Notes: generated from the sequence alone by a model not told the origin. A DNA stretch of 64,000 nucleotides from Treponema_C sp050937815 (GCF_050937815.1 NZ_JACDIJ010000003.1:124001-188000); one strand, 5' to 3'. Shown: positions 51,545 through 61,281, numbered from the stretch's first letter. Numbers and translations: made by a program.

Positions 51545-53761
51545 TTATTTTTCCATCAATTTTTTGTTGCCGAACAGCATTAATGCCCAAAAGCACAAAA
51601 AAAACCGAAAAGCTTCGCAGGATGTAAAGTCCGCTTCCGAAATGCAGCCCACAAGGCTTGCACAAAGCAAGCCGCCGTGCTGCTTTGTATAAACATGCAT
51701 GCTGGCACAAAAGTCATCGGCCTTTGACGGGTCTTTAAGGAATTCGCCGATAAGAGGCGGAAAAGTGTTTTGGGAGAGTTTTTTCCGTGCCGAAATTTCA
51801 TCAAACAAGTCGGTTAAAATAGTTTCGGCTTCATCGGCATTTTCGATATATTGGGAATAAGCCGGATAAAACGCTTTGCCTATACCCATTATTGCGGCAA
51901 GGGCAAGCATAATTTCATGCTGCACTTCAGGGCGTTGTGTTTGCATACGCAATACATCTAAAAGAATAAAAACGGACGAAGGGTCGGCATACAATTCCAT
52001 TGCACGAATTCCTTTTAAAAGAATATGCGCATTTTCCGTCGCAGCCAATGCATGCCCGATATCCAATTGAGCTTTTGTTGCTCCTATTCGGGCAAGAGCG
52101 GTCATACATTCGCCGCTTAAAAGATAGTCGGGGCTGTTGATTTGCTTTTTTAAAACGGAAACGCTGCGTTTTACTTTAAATAATCCCAATATCCGTGCAG
52201 CTTTTGAAGCGGTAGTAAAAACACCGGTTTCCGTTTCACGGATTAAAATTTCTTCCAACGTTTTATTCAATGAAGGCAAACTTTCCATTGCAGCCAAAGC
52301 TTGCATTCTTACGGCATAGCTGGGAGAGTGCAAGTGCTCGGCAAATTGGGAAGCCGCTGCAGCCGTATTCGACAAGCGCAATTCGCTTAACAGTGTCGTT
52401 TGTTCGTTTTCAAGGGTGCTGCGGTCCAATTTATACAAAATGCCCAAGCCGCGTATATCGCGCGGAGAAAAAAACAGGGGCAACGCTTCTTTTAAGCTGT
52501 AACTGCCGAGAGATTTTAAATTGATTTCTATCCAAAGGGCAATTCCTATAACGATAATTTGCAAACCGAAAAAAATTCTATAGACCCATGCAGCGGACAA
52601 ACCGGTGTCTTTAAAAGCGTCGAGCAAAACACCGCCCAACAAAGAACCGGACGCCCCTGTTGCTCCCATAACCAAAAAGTATACTATCCCCATATCCATA
52701 ACCGCTTCTTGCGGTATTAAACCGAAAAAATATGTTTGCCCCGCATTTTCCTGTCCGGAAAAGCCCAGGTTGGCGCTAAAGGCAAACACACTTAAAAACA
52801 AAAAAATAACGGCGGATGCGGTAAAATTCGGTGAAATAAGAGCCGGAACAAGACTGAGCAATGACAATGCGGTAAAAAGCAAATACATAGGTTTTGCTCC
52901 GATTTTATCAATAAAGACACGGGAAACAAGCCCCATAGACAAAGCGCCGAGTGTCATAAAAAAAGTAATAAAGGTTATAACGCTGTCGGGCTGCATATAT
53001 ACTTCACGGCAGTATACCGCAATAAAGGGGCGGGCCATGCCGACGCCTAAGCCTATAACCGAAAAGGCTGCTATAAAAAGCCGAAAATTTCTGTCATGGA
53101 TTGCACCAATAAAATTCTTTGAAAAACTGCCGCTTGAAGCAGTCGGTCCCTGTGTGCTGGAAGGCATTTTATACAACAAAAAAGAGGCGATAAAGCCGAG
53201 TACAATACCGACAATAACCGCCACGCTTAAAACAATGAGAGAGTCCGCAAAATGCAAAGCTATTGCGAGCAGCAATATTGTTATCAAGGCCGCAGCGTTG
53301 TTTACAACCGATAAAAACACTAAAAAACTGCCCCTGTCTTTTCCCGGCGTCAAATCGCTTAACACAGGATTATTTGCTACAAGACCTATACCTCTAAAAA
53401 AATTAAAGCCGAAAGTACTTATCAAAATGCAAAACAATCCCCATTCGGGAAGGCCCATGTTCGCCAAAAAGGGGATGGGAACCATAAATAACAACGAACA
53501 ATTACGGAGCACCCAAGAATCGGCATAGATTCTTATAATAGGACGTTTTTGTGCAAAAAGTTTTCCCAAAGGTATGGCAAAAAAAGATAGAGAACCGAAA
53601 GCATTGATTAAACCGATTGCGACATTGCCCGCATTTAAGTATAAGGCATATACGACAAGGACGTTCCCCGTAACGAGGGCAAAAGAAGCCGAGTTTAAAG
53701 CGGAAAACAAACCGTATAATCGTCTGCCCGTATTGATTTGGTATTTTGATAAAACAGACAT
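51545..53761 (-). CDS. MFS transporter fused to a HEAT-repeat domain
   Basis: A 738-aa protein. The first ~430 residues are a 12-helix major facilitator (SALNSASFALVTGNVLVVYA; GKDRGSFLVFLSVVNNAAAL; GATGASGSLLGGVLLDAF). Residues ~440-680 lose the hydrophobic pattern and form helical HEAT-like repeats: SPSYAVRMQALAAMESL, TASKAARILGLFKVKRSVSV, LLSGECMTALARIGATKAQ and EVQHEIMLALAAIMG. A hydrophobic segment closes the protein. The cytoplasmic solenoid presumably binds a protein or regulates transport. Substrate unknown. No linked gene gives a clue. Confidence 0.82.
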   Translation of the reverse strand: MSVLSKYQINTGRRLYGLFSALNSASFALVTGNVLVVYALYLNAGNVAIGLINAFGSLSFFAIPLGKLFAQKRPIIRIYADSWVLRNCSLLFMVPIPFLANMGLPEWGLFCILISTFGFNFFRGIGLVANNPVLSDLTPGKDRGSFLVFLSVVNNAAALITILLLAIALHFADSLIVLSVAVIVGIVLGFIASFLLYKMPSSTQGPTASSGSFSKNFIGAIHDRNFRLFIAAFSVIGLGVGMARPFIAVYCREVYMQPDSVITFITFFMTLGALSMGLVSRVFIDKIGAKPMYLLFTALSLLSLVPALISPNFTASAVIFLFLSVFAFSANLGFSGQENAGQTYFFGLIPQEAVMDMGIVYFLVMGATGASGSLLGGVLLDAFKDTGLSAAWVYRIFFGLQIIVIGIALWIEINLKSLGSYSLKEALPLFFSPRDIRGLGILYKLDRSTLENEQTTLLSELRLSNTAAAASQFAEHLHSPSYAVRMQALAAMESLPSLNKTLEEILIRETETGVFTTASKAARILGLFKVKRSVSVLKKQINSPDYLLSGECMTALARIGATKAQLDIGHALAATENAHILLKGIRAMELYADPSSVFILLDVLRMQTQRPEVQHEIMLALAAIMGIGKAFYPAYSQYIENADEAETILTDLFDEISARKKLSQNTFPPLIGEFLKDPSKADDFCASMHVYTKQHGGLLCASLVGCISEADFTSCEAFRFFLCFWALMLFGNKKLMEK

Positions 53762-53801
53762 GGTTTTACTTTAGCACGTAGCATTAAAAACTGCAATCTG
53801 T

Positions 53802-53814
53802 TATACTTGATATT
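53802..53814 (+). promoter_or_regulatory. -10 element next to the pepF start (leaderless)
   Basis: TATACT (53802-53807) ends seven bases before the ATG and leaves no room for a ribosome site. Confidence 0.5.
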
Positions 53815-55623
53815 ATGAATCATCAACATATACCTTTACGTACGGAAATAAAACCCCAAGACATGTGGGATCTGTCCGCATTATTTAAAACGGAAGAAGA
53901 ATGGGAAAATGCTTTAAAGCAAATACCCCTTATTGCCGAAAAGCTCTTTATTTTTAAAGACCGGGTAGCGGAAAATCTTTTGGACAGCCTCAAACTGTAT
54001 GAGCAGATGGAACAAATCAGCGAAAAAGTCGGCGTCTATGCCTCCCTTTTAACTGCCCAAGACGAAGGCGACAGCGCCGCTCAAGACAAGTTGGGCCGCT
54101 ACATGATGAATGCAAGTGCTGCCGAAGCACGCATAAGCTTTTTAATTCCTGAAATACAGGCAATACCCGAAAGCCGCATAAAAGAAGAAACGGAAGCGGG
54201 GCCTCGCTCCGGCGAATATACACCCTATCTTGTATGGTTAAAAAAACTTTTGCGTTTAAAAGATTTTATTTTAAGCGAAAAAGAAGAGCGGCTTTTTGCC
54301 CTCCAAAGCGAAAGCTTGCAAACCCCTTCTACAGCCTTTTCCATGCTTACAAACGTTGACATGAACTTCGGAAGCATACAAACATCCGAAGGAGAGCGTC
54401 CTTTAAGTCAAACCACATGGTCGGCTTTTATGCTGAACGAAGACAGAGATGTCCGCAAAAATGCCTATATGCAATTTTACAGCGCTTTCGACAACCATAA
54501 GCATACAATCGCCGCCCTCTATGCAGGAAGCGTTAATCAGGATATTTATAAAGCCCGCGCACGCGGTTATAAAAGTTCTCTTGAACGCGCCCTTTTCCCC
54601 GATAAGGTAAGCGAAACCGTTTACCGTAATTTAATCGCAACGGTACGTTCTCATTTTCCCGTTTTACACCGCTACTATGCTCTCTTAAAAAAGGCCCTCG
54701 GCGTTTCCGAGCTCCGCCACTACGACGTCTACATGCCGCTTACAAAAAACGTGCGCTTTATCACAAGCTACGATAAGGCTGTAGATATTTTACGCGAAGC
54801 TCTTTCTCCGCTCGGAAGCGAATACACCGACATTTTGTGCGGCGGCTTAAGAGGCGGATGGACAGACCGCTATGAAAACAAGGGCAAACGAAGCGGAGCC
54901 TTTTCATCGGGTGCGTATACGGGTTATCCGTACATATTGATGAATTATAAAGAGGACGTTATTCGAGATGTATTTACGCTTGCACACGAAGGCGGACACT
55001 CTATGCATTCATGGTATGCTGCGCACAATAATCCTTTTATGCATTATTCATATACGATATTTGAAGCCGAAGTCGCGTCTACCTTTAACGAACAGCTTTT
55101 ATTCCAATATTTACTTACGCATACGGAAAAAGAAGAAGAACGCTTGTATCTTTTATGTACCCGCGCTTCGGATATTTTAGCAACCCTTTTCCGTCAAACC
55201 ATGTTTGCCGAATTTGAATTAATAACACATGAAGCGGTTGAAGGAGGCAAGCCTTTAAACGCCGCACAATGCCGCTCGATATACCGGAAGCTGCTTGAAG
55301 ACTATTTCGGCCCGGAAATGGTGTTTGAAAACGAAAGCGACCTTGAATGCCTGCGTATTCCCCATTTTTACAGTGCCTTTTATGTGTATAAATACGCAAC
55401 CGGTATTTCCGCGGCTTTAAGCCTTGCAGAGCGTGTAACAAAGGGCGGGATAAGCGAGCGTAACGACTATTTTACGTTTTTAAAATCCGGCGGAAGCTTG
55501 TATCCTGTAGAAAGCCTGCGAGCAGCGGGTGTGGATATGGAAAAAACCGCCCCCATAGAAACCGCTGTAGGTATTTTTTCAAAACTTCTTGACGAAATAG
55601 AAGAAAATCTTATAAAACAGTAA
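53815..55623 (+). CDS. pepF: Oligoendopeptidase F
   Basis: A 602-aa M3-family zinc metallopeptidase that cuts short peptides in the cytoplasm. The zinc motif is HEGGHSMHSWYA, with the third ligand in FEAEVASTFNE. The N-terminal helical oligoendopeptidase domain has WDLSALFKTEEEWENAL. Length and order match PepF. The start appears leaderless. It would feed amino acids from imported peptides. Confidence 0.95.
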   Translation: MNHQHIPLRTEIKPQDMWDLSALFKTEEEWENALKQIPLIAEKLFIFKDRVAENLLDSLKLYEQMEQISEKVGVYASLLTAQDEGDSAAQDKLGRYMMNASAAEARISFLIPEIQAIPESRIKEETEAGPRSGEYTPYLVWLKKLLRLKDFILSEKEERLFALQSESLQTPSTAFSMLTNVDMNFGSIQTSEGERPLSQTTWSAFMLNEDRDVRKNAYMQFYSAFDNHKHTIAALYAGSVNQDIYKARARGYKSSLERALFPDKVSETVYRNLIATVRSHFPVLHRYYALLKKALGVSELRHYDVYMPLTKNVRFITSYDKAVDILREALSPLGSEYTDILCGGLRGGWTDRYENKGKRSGAFSSGAYTGYPYILMNYKEDVIRDVFTLAHEGGHSMHSWYAAHNNPFMHYSYTIFEAEVASTFNEQLLFQYLLTHTEKEEERLYLLCTRASDILATLFRQTMFAEFELITHEAVEGGKPLNAAQCRSIYRKLLEDYFGPEMVFENESDLECLRIPHFYSAFYVYKYATGISAALSLAERVTKGGISERNDYFTFLKSGGSLYPVESLRAAGVDMEKTAPIETAVGIFSKLLDEIEENLIKQ

Positions 55624-55694
55624 TGAAACCGGCCTTTTTTACCGATGATAGTGTTATAAGAAAGTGAAAAAATATCCGTGATGGAGAAATATTC

Positions 55695-56603
55695 ATGACT
55701 TCTGTAGCAGAATTCAAAAGTCGCCCGAAGATGGATGCACATAATCATCTCAATTTAGGAATGCGGTATGCCTCGTATATTCCGTGGGCAGGATTTTATA
55801 TACCCGACTTTCCGCGTAAATTTAACGGTTTAAATGACATGCACACCGTTATTTCAGAATATACCCGTCCGCGCTGTATAACCGAAAAAGACGTGCAGGA
55901 CTTATTGACCTTATCCATTCAGGATGCAGTTGCCGACGGTGTAACAATTTTGGAAGGCAGTATCGATATCGGGTTTATTCACCATTGCGGAGAAAACGTA
56001 ACGCGGTTTTTGGATATGATACGCCGGGTTGAAGAAAAATTCAAAACCAAGATAGAGTTTCGTCCCGAACTGGGTATGGGTAAAACCTTTGACGCTGCAC
56101 TTGTTAAACGGTGGGCACCCGAATGTATGCACAGCGGCGTTTTTAAAAGCATCGATTTGTACGGCCCTGAAGTCGAGGACGGTATAGAAGAATTTAAGCC
56201 CTTATATAAGTTGGCGGAAAAACTCGGTATAAAGAAAAAAGCCCATGTCGGAGAATTTTCGGATGCGAAGTCGGTAAAACGTTTTGTACAGATTTTCGAC
56301 TTGGATGAAGTTCAGCACGGAATCGGAGCGGCAACCGATAAAAGCGTTATGAAGTTCCTGTGCGACAAAAATATCCGCCTGCACGTATGTCCTGCAAGCA
56401 ATGTTATGCTTTCGGCCGTTCCTTCTTTGGAAGCGCATCCTATAAAGATTCTCTACGAAAACGGGGTAAACGTAACGATTGCAACCGACGACCTTTTGTT
56501 CTTCAATAAAAGCATAAGCGAACAGTGCGTCGATTTGGTTGAAGCGGGCGTATTGACGAAAGAGCAGGTATTTAATATCCTCGACAAAAGTGTAGAAAAA
56601 TAA
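55695..56603 (+). CDS. Adenosine-deaminase-family amidohydrolase
   Basis: A 302-aa protein, shorter than classical adenosine deaminase (about 340). Zinc and catalytic residues are in place: KMDAHNHLN (HxH), KAHVGEFSD with His and Glu, EVQHGIGAATD and IATDDLLFF with Asp-Asp. It therefore is likely an active deaminase on adenosine or a related purine (or another aminated base). The ATG at 55695 has GGAGAAATATTC upstream. Exonuclease III follows after 2 bases, so they form a small nucleic-acid operon. Confidence 0.85.
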   Translation: MTSVAEFKSRPKMDAHNHLNLGMRYASYIPWAGFYIPDFPRKFNGLNDMHTVISEYTRPRCITEKDVQDLLTLSIQDAVADGVTILEGSIDIGFIHHCGENVTRFLDMIRRVEEKFKTKIEFRPELGMGKTFDAALVKRWAPECMHSGVFKSIDLYGPEVEDGIEEFKPLYKLAEKLGIKKKAHVGEFSDAKSVKRFVQIFDLDEVQHGIGAATDKSVMKFLCDKNIRLHVCPASNVMLSAVPSLEAHPIKILYENGVNVTIATDDLLFFNKSISEQCVDLVEAGVLTKEQVFNILDKSVEK

Positions 56604-56605
56604 TC

Positions 56606-57376
56606 ATGTCTAAAATTATTTCATGGAACGTAAACGGTATACGCGCCGTTGAAAAAAAGAATTTTTTACCGTGGCTGTATTCAGTAAGTCCGGATGTGCT
56701 GTGCATTCAGGAAACAAAGGCAAAGCCCGAACAGCTGTCCGAAGAACTGTGCCTTCCGCAGGGATATAAGGCTTATTGGTCGTCCGCGGTACGGGCGGGT
56801 TATTCGGGAACGGCAATCTATACAAAAAAAACGCCCGATGAAGTGCGCTTTATGGGAGTTCCCGAATTCGACGATGAAGGACGCACCCTTGCCGCTTTTT
56901 TCGGCAAAACCGTTGTTATAAGCGCGTATTTTCCGAACAGTCAGGACGCCGGAGCGCGGCTTCCCTATAAGCTCGATTATTGCGCCGCAATGTTTGAAAT
57001 GTGCAATAAACTCGTATCGGAAGGCTATAATATTGTCTTATGCGGCGACTACAACATTGCCCATAAGCCGATTGATTTGGCAAACCCCAAAAGCAACGAA
57101 AAAAATCCCGGCTACCTTCCCGAAGAGCGGGCATGGATGGACATGTTTACCGCAAACGGATATGTCGATACCTTCCGGCATTTTTGCAGCGACGGCGGCC
57201 GCTATACATGGTGGTCGTACCGATTTAAATCGCGCGAAAAAAACATCGGCTGGCGTATCGATTATCAGTGCGTAAACGAAGCTTTTTTGCCCAAGGTAAA
57301 ATCGGCCGAAATTCTCGATACGGTTTTAGGTTCCGACCACTGTCCGGTCGTGATGGAACTGGCTCAGTCTTTATAA
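56606..57376 (+). CDS. xth: Exodeoxyribonuclease III
   Basis: A 256-aa DNA repair AP endonuclease / 3'-exonuclease. Active-site motifs: SWNVNGIRAV, CIQETKAKPEQ with the metal Glu, SGTAIYTK, CGDYNIAH with Asp and Asn, WWSYR, and LGSDHCPV with the catalytic Asp-His. Length is standard. It is only 2 bases after the deaminase gene and 3 bases before the rhomboid-like gene. Confidence 0.96.
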   Translation: MSKIISWNVNGIRAVEKKNFLPWLYSVSPDVLCIQETKAKPEQLSEELCLPQGYKAYWSSAVRAGYSGTAIYTKKTPDEVRFMGVPEFDDEGRTLAAFFGKTVVISAYFPNSQDAGARLPYKLDYCAAMFEMCNKLVSEGYNIVLCGDYNIAHKPIDLANPKSNEKNPGYLPEERAWMDMFTANGYVDTFRHFCSDGGRYTWWSYRFKSREKNIGWRIDYQCVNEAFLPKVKSAEILDTVLGSDHCPVVMELAQSL

Positions 57377-57379
57377 GTT

Positions 57380-58045
57380 ATGACAAAAAAAATACGCATT
57401 GTATATACTTCTCCGCTTTCAGGCTGTTTTGTCCTTGCCTGTACGATTATTTTGGTATTTTCCCGCTTTACGGGAGACGCCCTTATAAGCGCTTTTTTTT
57501 CCACACCGGCACGGCAGGGAAGCCCGTCCGCCTTTAATCCGGCCGCCCCCTTCGATTACATCCGTCTTTTTATCCACATTTTCGGTCACAAAGATGCGCT
57601 GAGCTTCGGAGCGAACGCCGCCCTGATTTTGCTTTTAGGCCCTCAGTTGGAAGAACGCTACGGAGCGGCTGTTCTCTCCCTTATGATGGGAGCGGCGGCC
57701 TTTGTTTCAGGCGTATGCAATGCAGTATTTGCGGCCGCGCCTCTATACGGCAGCGACGGTATTGTTTTTTTACTGATTATCCTTTATGTGTTTGCCTATG
57801 CAAAAAAAGAAGGCATCCTGTTTACGAATATTTTGCTTTTTGCCCTGTATCTGTTCGGCAAACTCTTTCCCCTGTTCGGTACATCCGCCGCTTCGAACGG
57901 CAGTCCGGCTGCCACGCTCGGCGGCAATACCGCTTTAATCGCAGCACTTGCTCACCTTTTAGGCGGCTTGGGCGGCAGTTTGTTTGCCTTTGCCGCCTCC
58001 CCCGCTCCCTCTTCCCGCAGAGCCGGCACTGCCGCAAAAAAATAA
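57380..58045 (+). CDS. Rhomboid-like membrane protein lacking the serine
   Basis: A 221-aa protein with about six hydrophobic helices in rhomboid order. An L1-type segment HKDALSFGANAALILLLGPQ is followed by LEERYG, and a C-terminal helix has ALAHLLGGLGGSLFAF with the expected His. The catalytic GxSG of helix 4 reads GSDGIVFLL, i.e. Asp replaces the nucleophilic Ser. It is therefore probably an inactive rhomboid. The start overlaps nothing but lies 3 bases after xth. Confidence 0.65.
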   Translation: MTKKIRIVYTSPLSGCFVLACTIILVFSRFTGDALISAFFSTPARQGSPSAFNPAAPFDYIRLFIHIFGHKDALSFGANAALILLLGPQLEERYGAAVLSLMMGAAAFVSGVCNAVFAAAPLYGSDGIVFLLIILYVFAYAKKEGILFTNILLFALYLFGKLFPLFGTSAASNGSPAATLGGNTALIAALAHLLGGLGGSLFAFAASPAPSSRRAGTAAKK

Positions 58046-58079
58046 CGCTCATCTTTTTTTTATTTTTCTCACATCAATA

Positions 58080-58108
58080 ATGACAAAAACTCAAAAAGCG
58101 TGTATAAT
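58080..58108 (+). promoter_or_regulatory. Promoter of the acyl-CoA synthetase
   Basis: ATGACA (58080-58085), a 17-base spacer and TATAAT (58103-58108), with AAGAGG before the ATG at 58143. Confidence 0.65.
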
Positions 58109-58142
58109 AAGGGTAAGAATGATTTTGTAAGAGGATACCTAT

Positions 58143-59894
58143 ATGAGTAAAGCCGTAATCGACCGTAAACCCTGGGCGTTTTTAGACAACTACCGGGGAA
58201 CGGATTTTAACGGGGAATGGCCTACGCTGCCGGAGATGTTCCGCATCACCGCAAAGCGTTTCGGAGAGCGCCCCTGTTTTACCGTTTTTGAAAGCGAAAA
58301 GCATACGCTGAATTACAATCAAGTGCTTGCGAATATCGAACGATTGTCCGCATGGCTTGCCGCCGAGGGCGTTAAAAAGGGCGACCGTGTCGCCGTATCG
58401 GGGAAAAACTCCCCCGAATGGGCGACCGTTTATTTTGCCGCCCTTTTTGCCGGAGCCCTTATCGTTCCGATAGATTATGCCCTGCACGAAAATGAAATCG
58501 AAAATCTTTTAAAAGCATCCGAGCCTAAAATATTCTTTGTCGATGAAGAGCGCTATGAATATTTCAGTTCAAAGGGAAAGGCAAAGCCCGCCGTGTATTC
58601 GCTTTCTCCCAAATTTAAAGATACTTATGTGTACGGTTTAAAAACCGATAAAGCGGCAAAAATAACGCCTGCCGAAGAAAACGATACGGCCGCGATTTTA
58701 TTTACCTCCGGCACTACGGGAAATCCCAAGGGTGTTATGCTGTCGCATAAAAACCTCGTTTCCGACTGTTATATTGCCCAAACCAATTTGGAAATTTTCG
58801 AAACCGACGTTTTTTACGCCCTTTTACCGATCCACCACTCATACACAATGCAGGCGGTTTTTATCGAGTCTTTGTCGGTCGGTGCGGAATTGGTTTTTGC
58901 AAAAAGCATGGCCGTTACCCGCATGCTCCGAGAATTGCGCGAAGGCAAAATCACTATGCTTTTGGGCGTTCCCCTTTTGTTCAACAAACTGCTTGCAGGA
59001 ATTCTTAAGGGCGTTAAAGAAAAGGGGCCTGTCGTATACGGCCTTATCCGTACCCTTATGGGCATTTCCTATATGATTAAAAAGCTCACCGGCGTCAATC
59101 CGGGTAAAAAGATGTTCAAAACCCTCTTGGAAAAAGCGAGCATCAGCACCATCCGTATCGCCATTTCAGGAGGCGGCCCCCTTGCCGCAAGCGTGTTCCG
59201 TATGTATCAGGAACTCGGCATAGACTTTATTCAAGGCTACGGACTGACCGAAACTTCCCCGATTATCGCATTGAACCCCAAAGAGCATTTTAAAATCGAA
59301 AGCGTCGGCCGCTTTTTCCATCCGCATATGGAAATGCAAATCCTCGAACCGGACGAAAACGGCATAGGAGAAGTTATCGTTAAAGGTCCGATGATTATGC
59401 AGGGTTACTATAAAATGGAAAAAGAAACGGCAGAAGTATTTACCACCGATAAAGACCCCTGCGGGCCCGGCTGGTTTAAAACGGGCGACTTGGGTAAACT
59501 CGACTCGGAAAACTACCTCTATCTTGCCGGCCGCGCGAAAAACCTTATTGTAACAGAAGGCGGCAAAAACGTATTTCCCGAAGAAATCGAAAACGCCTTC
59601 CAGCTGTATACCGATATCGAACAAATTACGATTCAGGGTTATTTGCAAGACGCCGCAATGAAATCCGAAGGTATCGAAGCGCTCGTCTATCCTTCCGACG
59701 ATTTGTTCAAAAGGCTGAACCTTATCCGCGGCTCGAACGAAGCCGTTGACCCCGTATACGATGCGGTAAAGGATATTATCGACAAGGTAAATAAAACTCT
59801 TGCAACTTATGCACGTATTTCCAAAATAACCGTTTTGGACGAGCCGCTTGAAATGACGACAACCCGCAAAGTAAAGCGCAAATATAATAAATAG
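58143..59894 (+). CDS. Long-chain acyl-CoA synthetase (AMP-forming)
   Basis: A 583-aa ANL-superfamily enzyme that activates a fatty acid with ATP and CoA. Motifs: ILFTSGTTGNPKGVMLSHKN (P-loop), FIQGYGLTETSPI, GWFKTGDLGKLD and the core YLAGRAKNLIVTEGGKNVFP. The C-terminal catalytic Lys is in TTTRKVKRKY. It would channel host lipids into membrane synthesis. An efficient terminator follows. Confidence 0.92.
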   Translation: MSKAVIDRKPWAFLDNYRGTDFNGEWPTLPEMFRITAKRFGERPCFTVFESEKHTLNYNQVLANIERLSAWLAAEGVKKGDRVAVSGKNSPEWATVYFAALFAGALIVPIDYALHENEIENLLKASEPKIFFVDEERYEYFSSKGKAKPAVYSLSPKFKDTYVYGLKTDKAAKITPAEENDTAAILFTSGTTGNPKGVMLSHKNLVSDCYIAQTNLEIFETDVFYALLPIHHSYTMQAVFIESLSVGAELVFAKSMAVTRMLRELREGKITMLLGVPLLFNKLLAGILKGVKEKGPVVYGLIRTLMGISYMIKKLTGVNPGKKMFKTLLEKASISTIRIAISGGGPLAASVFRMYQELGIDFIQGYGLTETSPIIALNPKEHFKIESVGRFFHPHMEMQILEPDENGIGEVIVKGPMIMQGYYKMEKETAEVFTTDKDPCGPGWFKTGDLGKLDSENYLYLAGRAKNLIVTEGGKNVFPEEIENAFQLYTDIEQITIQGYLQDAAMKSEGIEALVYPSDDLFKRLNLIRGSNEAVDPVYDAVKDIIDKVNKTLATYARISKITVLDEPLEMTTTRKVKRKYNK

Positions 59895-59936
59895 GCTGTC
59901 CGAAAACTTCGGGTTCGGAACAACTGTCTTAATCAG

Positions 59937-59974
59937 CCGGCGCGCCCTCTTTGGAAGGGTGCGCCGGTTTTTTT
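59937..59974 (+). terminator. Terminator of the acyl-CoA synthetase
   Basis: CCGGCGCGCCC pairs with GGGTGCGCCGG (one G-U) around TCTTTGGAA, then TTTTTTT. Confidence 0.9.
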
Positions 59975-60018
59975 GCATAGAATTCCAATAAAATATGTGC
60001 AAATAACCGTTTCCGTGT

Positions 60019-60030
60019 TATACTGTTGCC
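60019..60030 (+). promoter_or_regulatory. -10 element next to the start of the 416-aa gene (leaderless)
   Basis: TATACT (60019-60024) ends six bases before the ATG; no ribosome site is present. Confidence 0.5.
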
Positions 60031-61281
60031 ATGAAAAAGCTGAAAAACATAATACTCTTTATCTGTATTTTTGCTCTTTGCGCGGTTTTGGCAGCAGTTT
60101 ATAGACACTTCAGTTTAAAAACGAATACGATACGGGTTGCTTTTTACGGACTGCCGCAATCCGAAGTAACCGTACTTTCTTCATGGCTTGACGACAAAAA
60201 TGTGAATTGGGTTGCACGGATATTGGATTCTTCAAAACCCCTGAATGCCCATATTTCGAATTCCTCTCAATACGATTTGCTTTTTGTGTATGACGGTTTT
60301 AATATGGATTCGATGAAATCCTTTGTCCGCAATGCAGAAACCGCAGCCCTGCAAATGCTTCCTGCCCCCATACGCATTTCAATACAAACACAACGGCGTT
60401 TAATCGGAACACCCGTTTTAATGAATCCGTTTCAACTTTTATGCAGCAAAAACGGCCTTGAATCCTTAGACCGTTCCGAGCCGTTGTCCCTTATGCAGCT
60501 TGAAGACATTGCGGTAAAAAGCATTACACGTGCGGAAAAATCCGGACAGCCGGTATATCCTGCGCCTTTTTTGTGCGCAGGGGCAGATGACGATCATTTG
60601 ATTATGTTTTTTTCATCGCTGCTTGAAGCTGCCGAGGGAGTGGAAAATCTGGAAGACGCCGCATCCCTTCTTGCAGCACAAAAAGATAATGATTTTTCTT
60701 CATTTTTTGCCGCGGAACCGATTTGGAATATATTGGAACTTTTGGCAAAGTGGCAAAAAAAAGGATTTTTACCGGCACGTTGGCTTGAATTAGGCAGGGA
60801 AGAGGCTGCCGACGCTATGAAAAAAGATGCGCCCCTTATCGTTTTTGCTCCCCATGCTTTTTACCGTTCATTAGACGAAAAAGCCGCCGACAAATATACA
60901 CTCTGGTATATGCCTTCGGGAAAATTTTCACATAAACGTTTTTTAGTTTCCCAAACTGTCGCCGCCTTACAATTTTCGGTTCCCAAAGCGGCGCTGCAAA
61001 GCGCAGTACAGGCGCGCAATAAATTGGATTCGGTACGGGCGCTCATACGGGAAACGGTGTCGGCTCCGGCTCAAACCAAGTTGGCACAGCATAGTATATC
61101 GGTTCCGGTAAATTCAAGGGCGCAAATTTCTTTTCCGGCGGAGACTGCCCTTGAGTATATATGCGCTTCCGACGGCATAATACCCGATGTTGCGCAAGCC
61201 GCCCTTAGTTCGGACGGGGAACGGAAAACATTCGCCCAAGCTTTACGTAAAGAAATCAAACGCATTTCGGACGAACAATAA
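60031..61281 (+). CDS. Exported protein of unknown function, possibly binding-protein-like
   Basis: A 416-aa protein with a single N-terminal hydrophobic segment (KNIILFICIFALCAVLAAVY), so it is exported or membrane-anchored. The rest has a pattern loosely like a two-lobed solute-binding protein (TIRVAFYGLPQSEVTVLSSW near the start, PLIVFAPHAFYRSLDE in the middle), but no family motif. No transport genes are adjacent. The short gap between -10 and ATG implies a leaderless mRNA. Confidence 0.68.
   Translation: MKKLKNIILFICIFALCAVLAAVYRHFSLKTNTIRVAFYGLPQSEVTVLSSWLDDKNVNWVARILDSSKPLNAHISNSSQYDLLFVYDGFNMDSMKSFVRNAETAALQMLPAPIRISIQTQRRLIGTPVLMNPFQLLCSKNGLESLDRSEPLSLMQLEDIAVKSITRAEKSGQPVYPAPFLCAGADDDHLIMFFSSLLEAAEGVENLEDAASLLAAQKDNDFSSFFAAEPIWNILELLAKWQKKGFLPARWLELGREEAADAMKKDAPLIVFAPHAFYRSLDEKAADKYTLWYMPSGKFSHKRFLVSQTVAALQFSVPKAALQSAVQARNKLDSVRALIRETVSAPAQTKLAQHSISVPVNSRAQISFPAETALEYICASDGIIPDVAQAALSSDGERKTFAQALRKEIKRISDEQ

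Noticed and set aside
52605..53528. A 307-codon plus-strand frame opposite the MFS gene.
   Set aside because: Lys/Ile-rich antisense reading of hydrophobic codons, no ribosome site, no motif.
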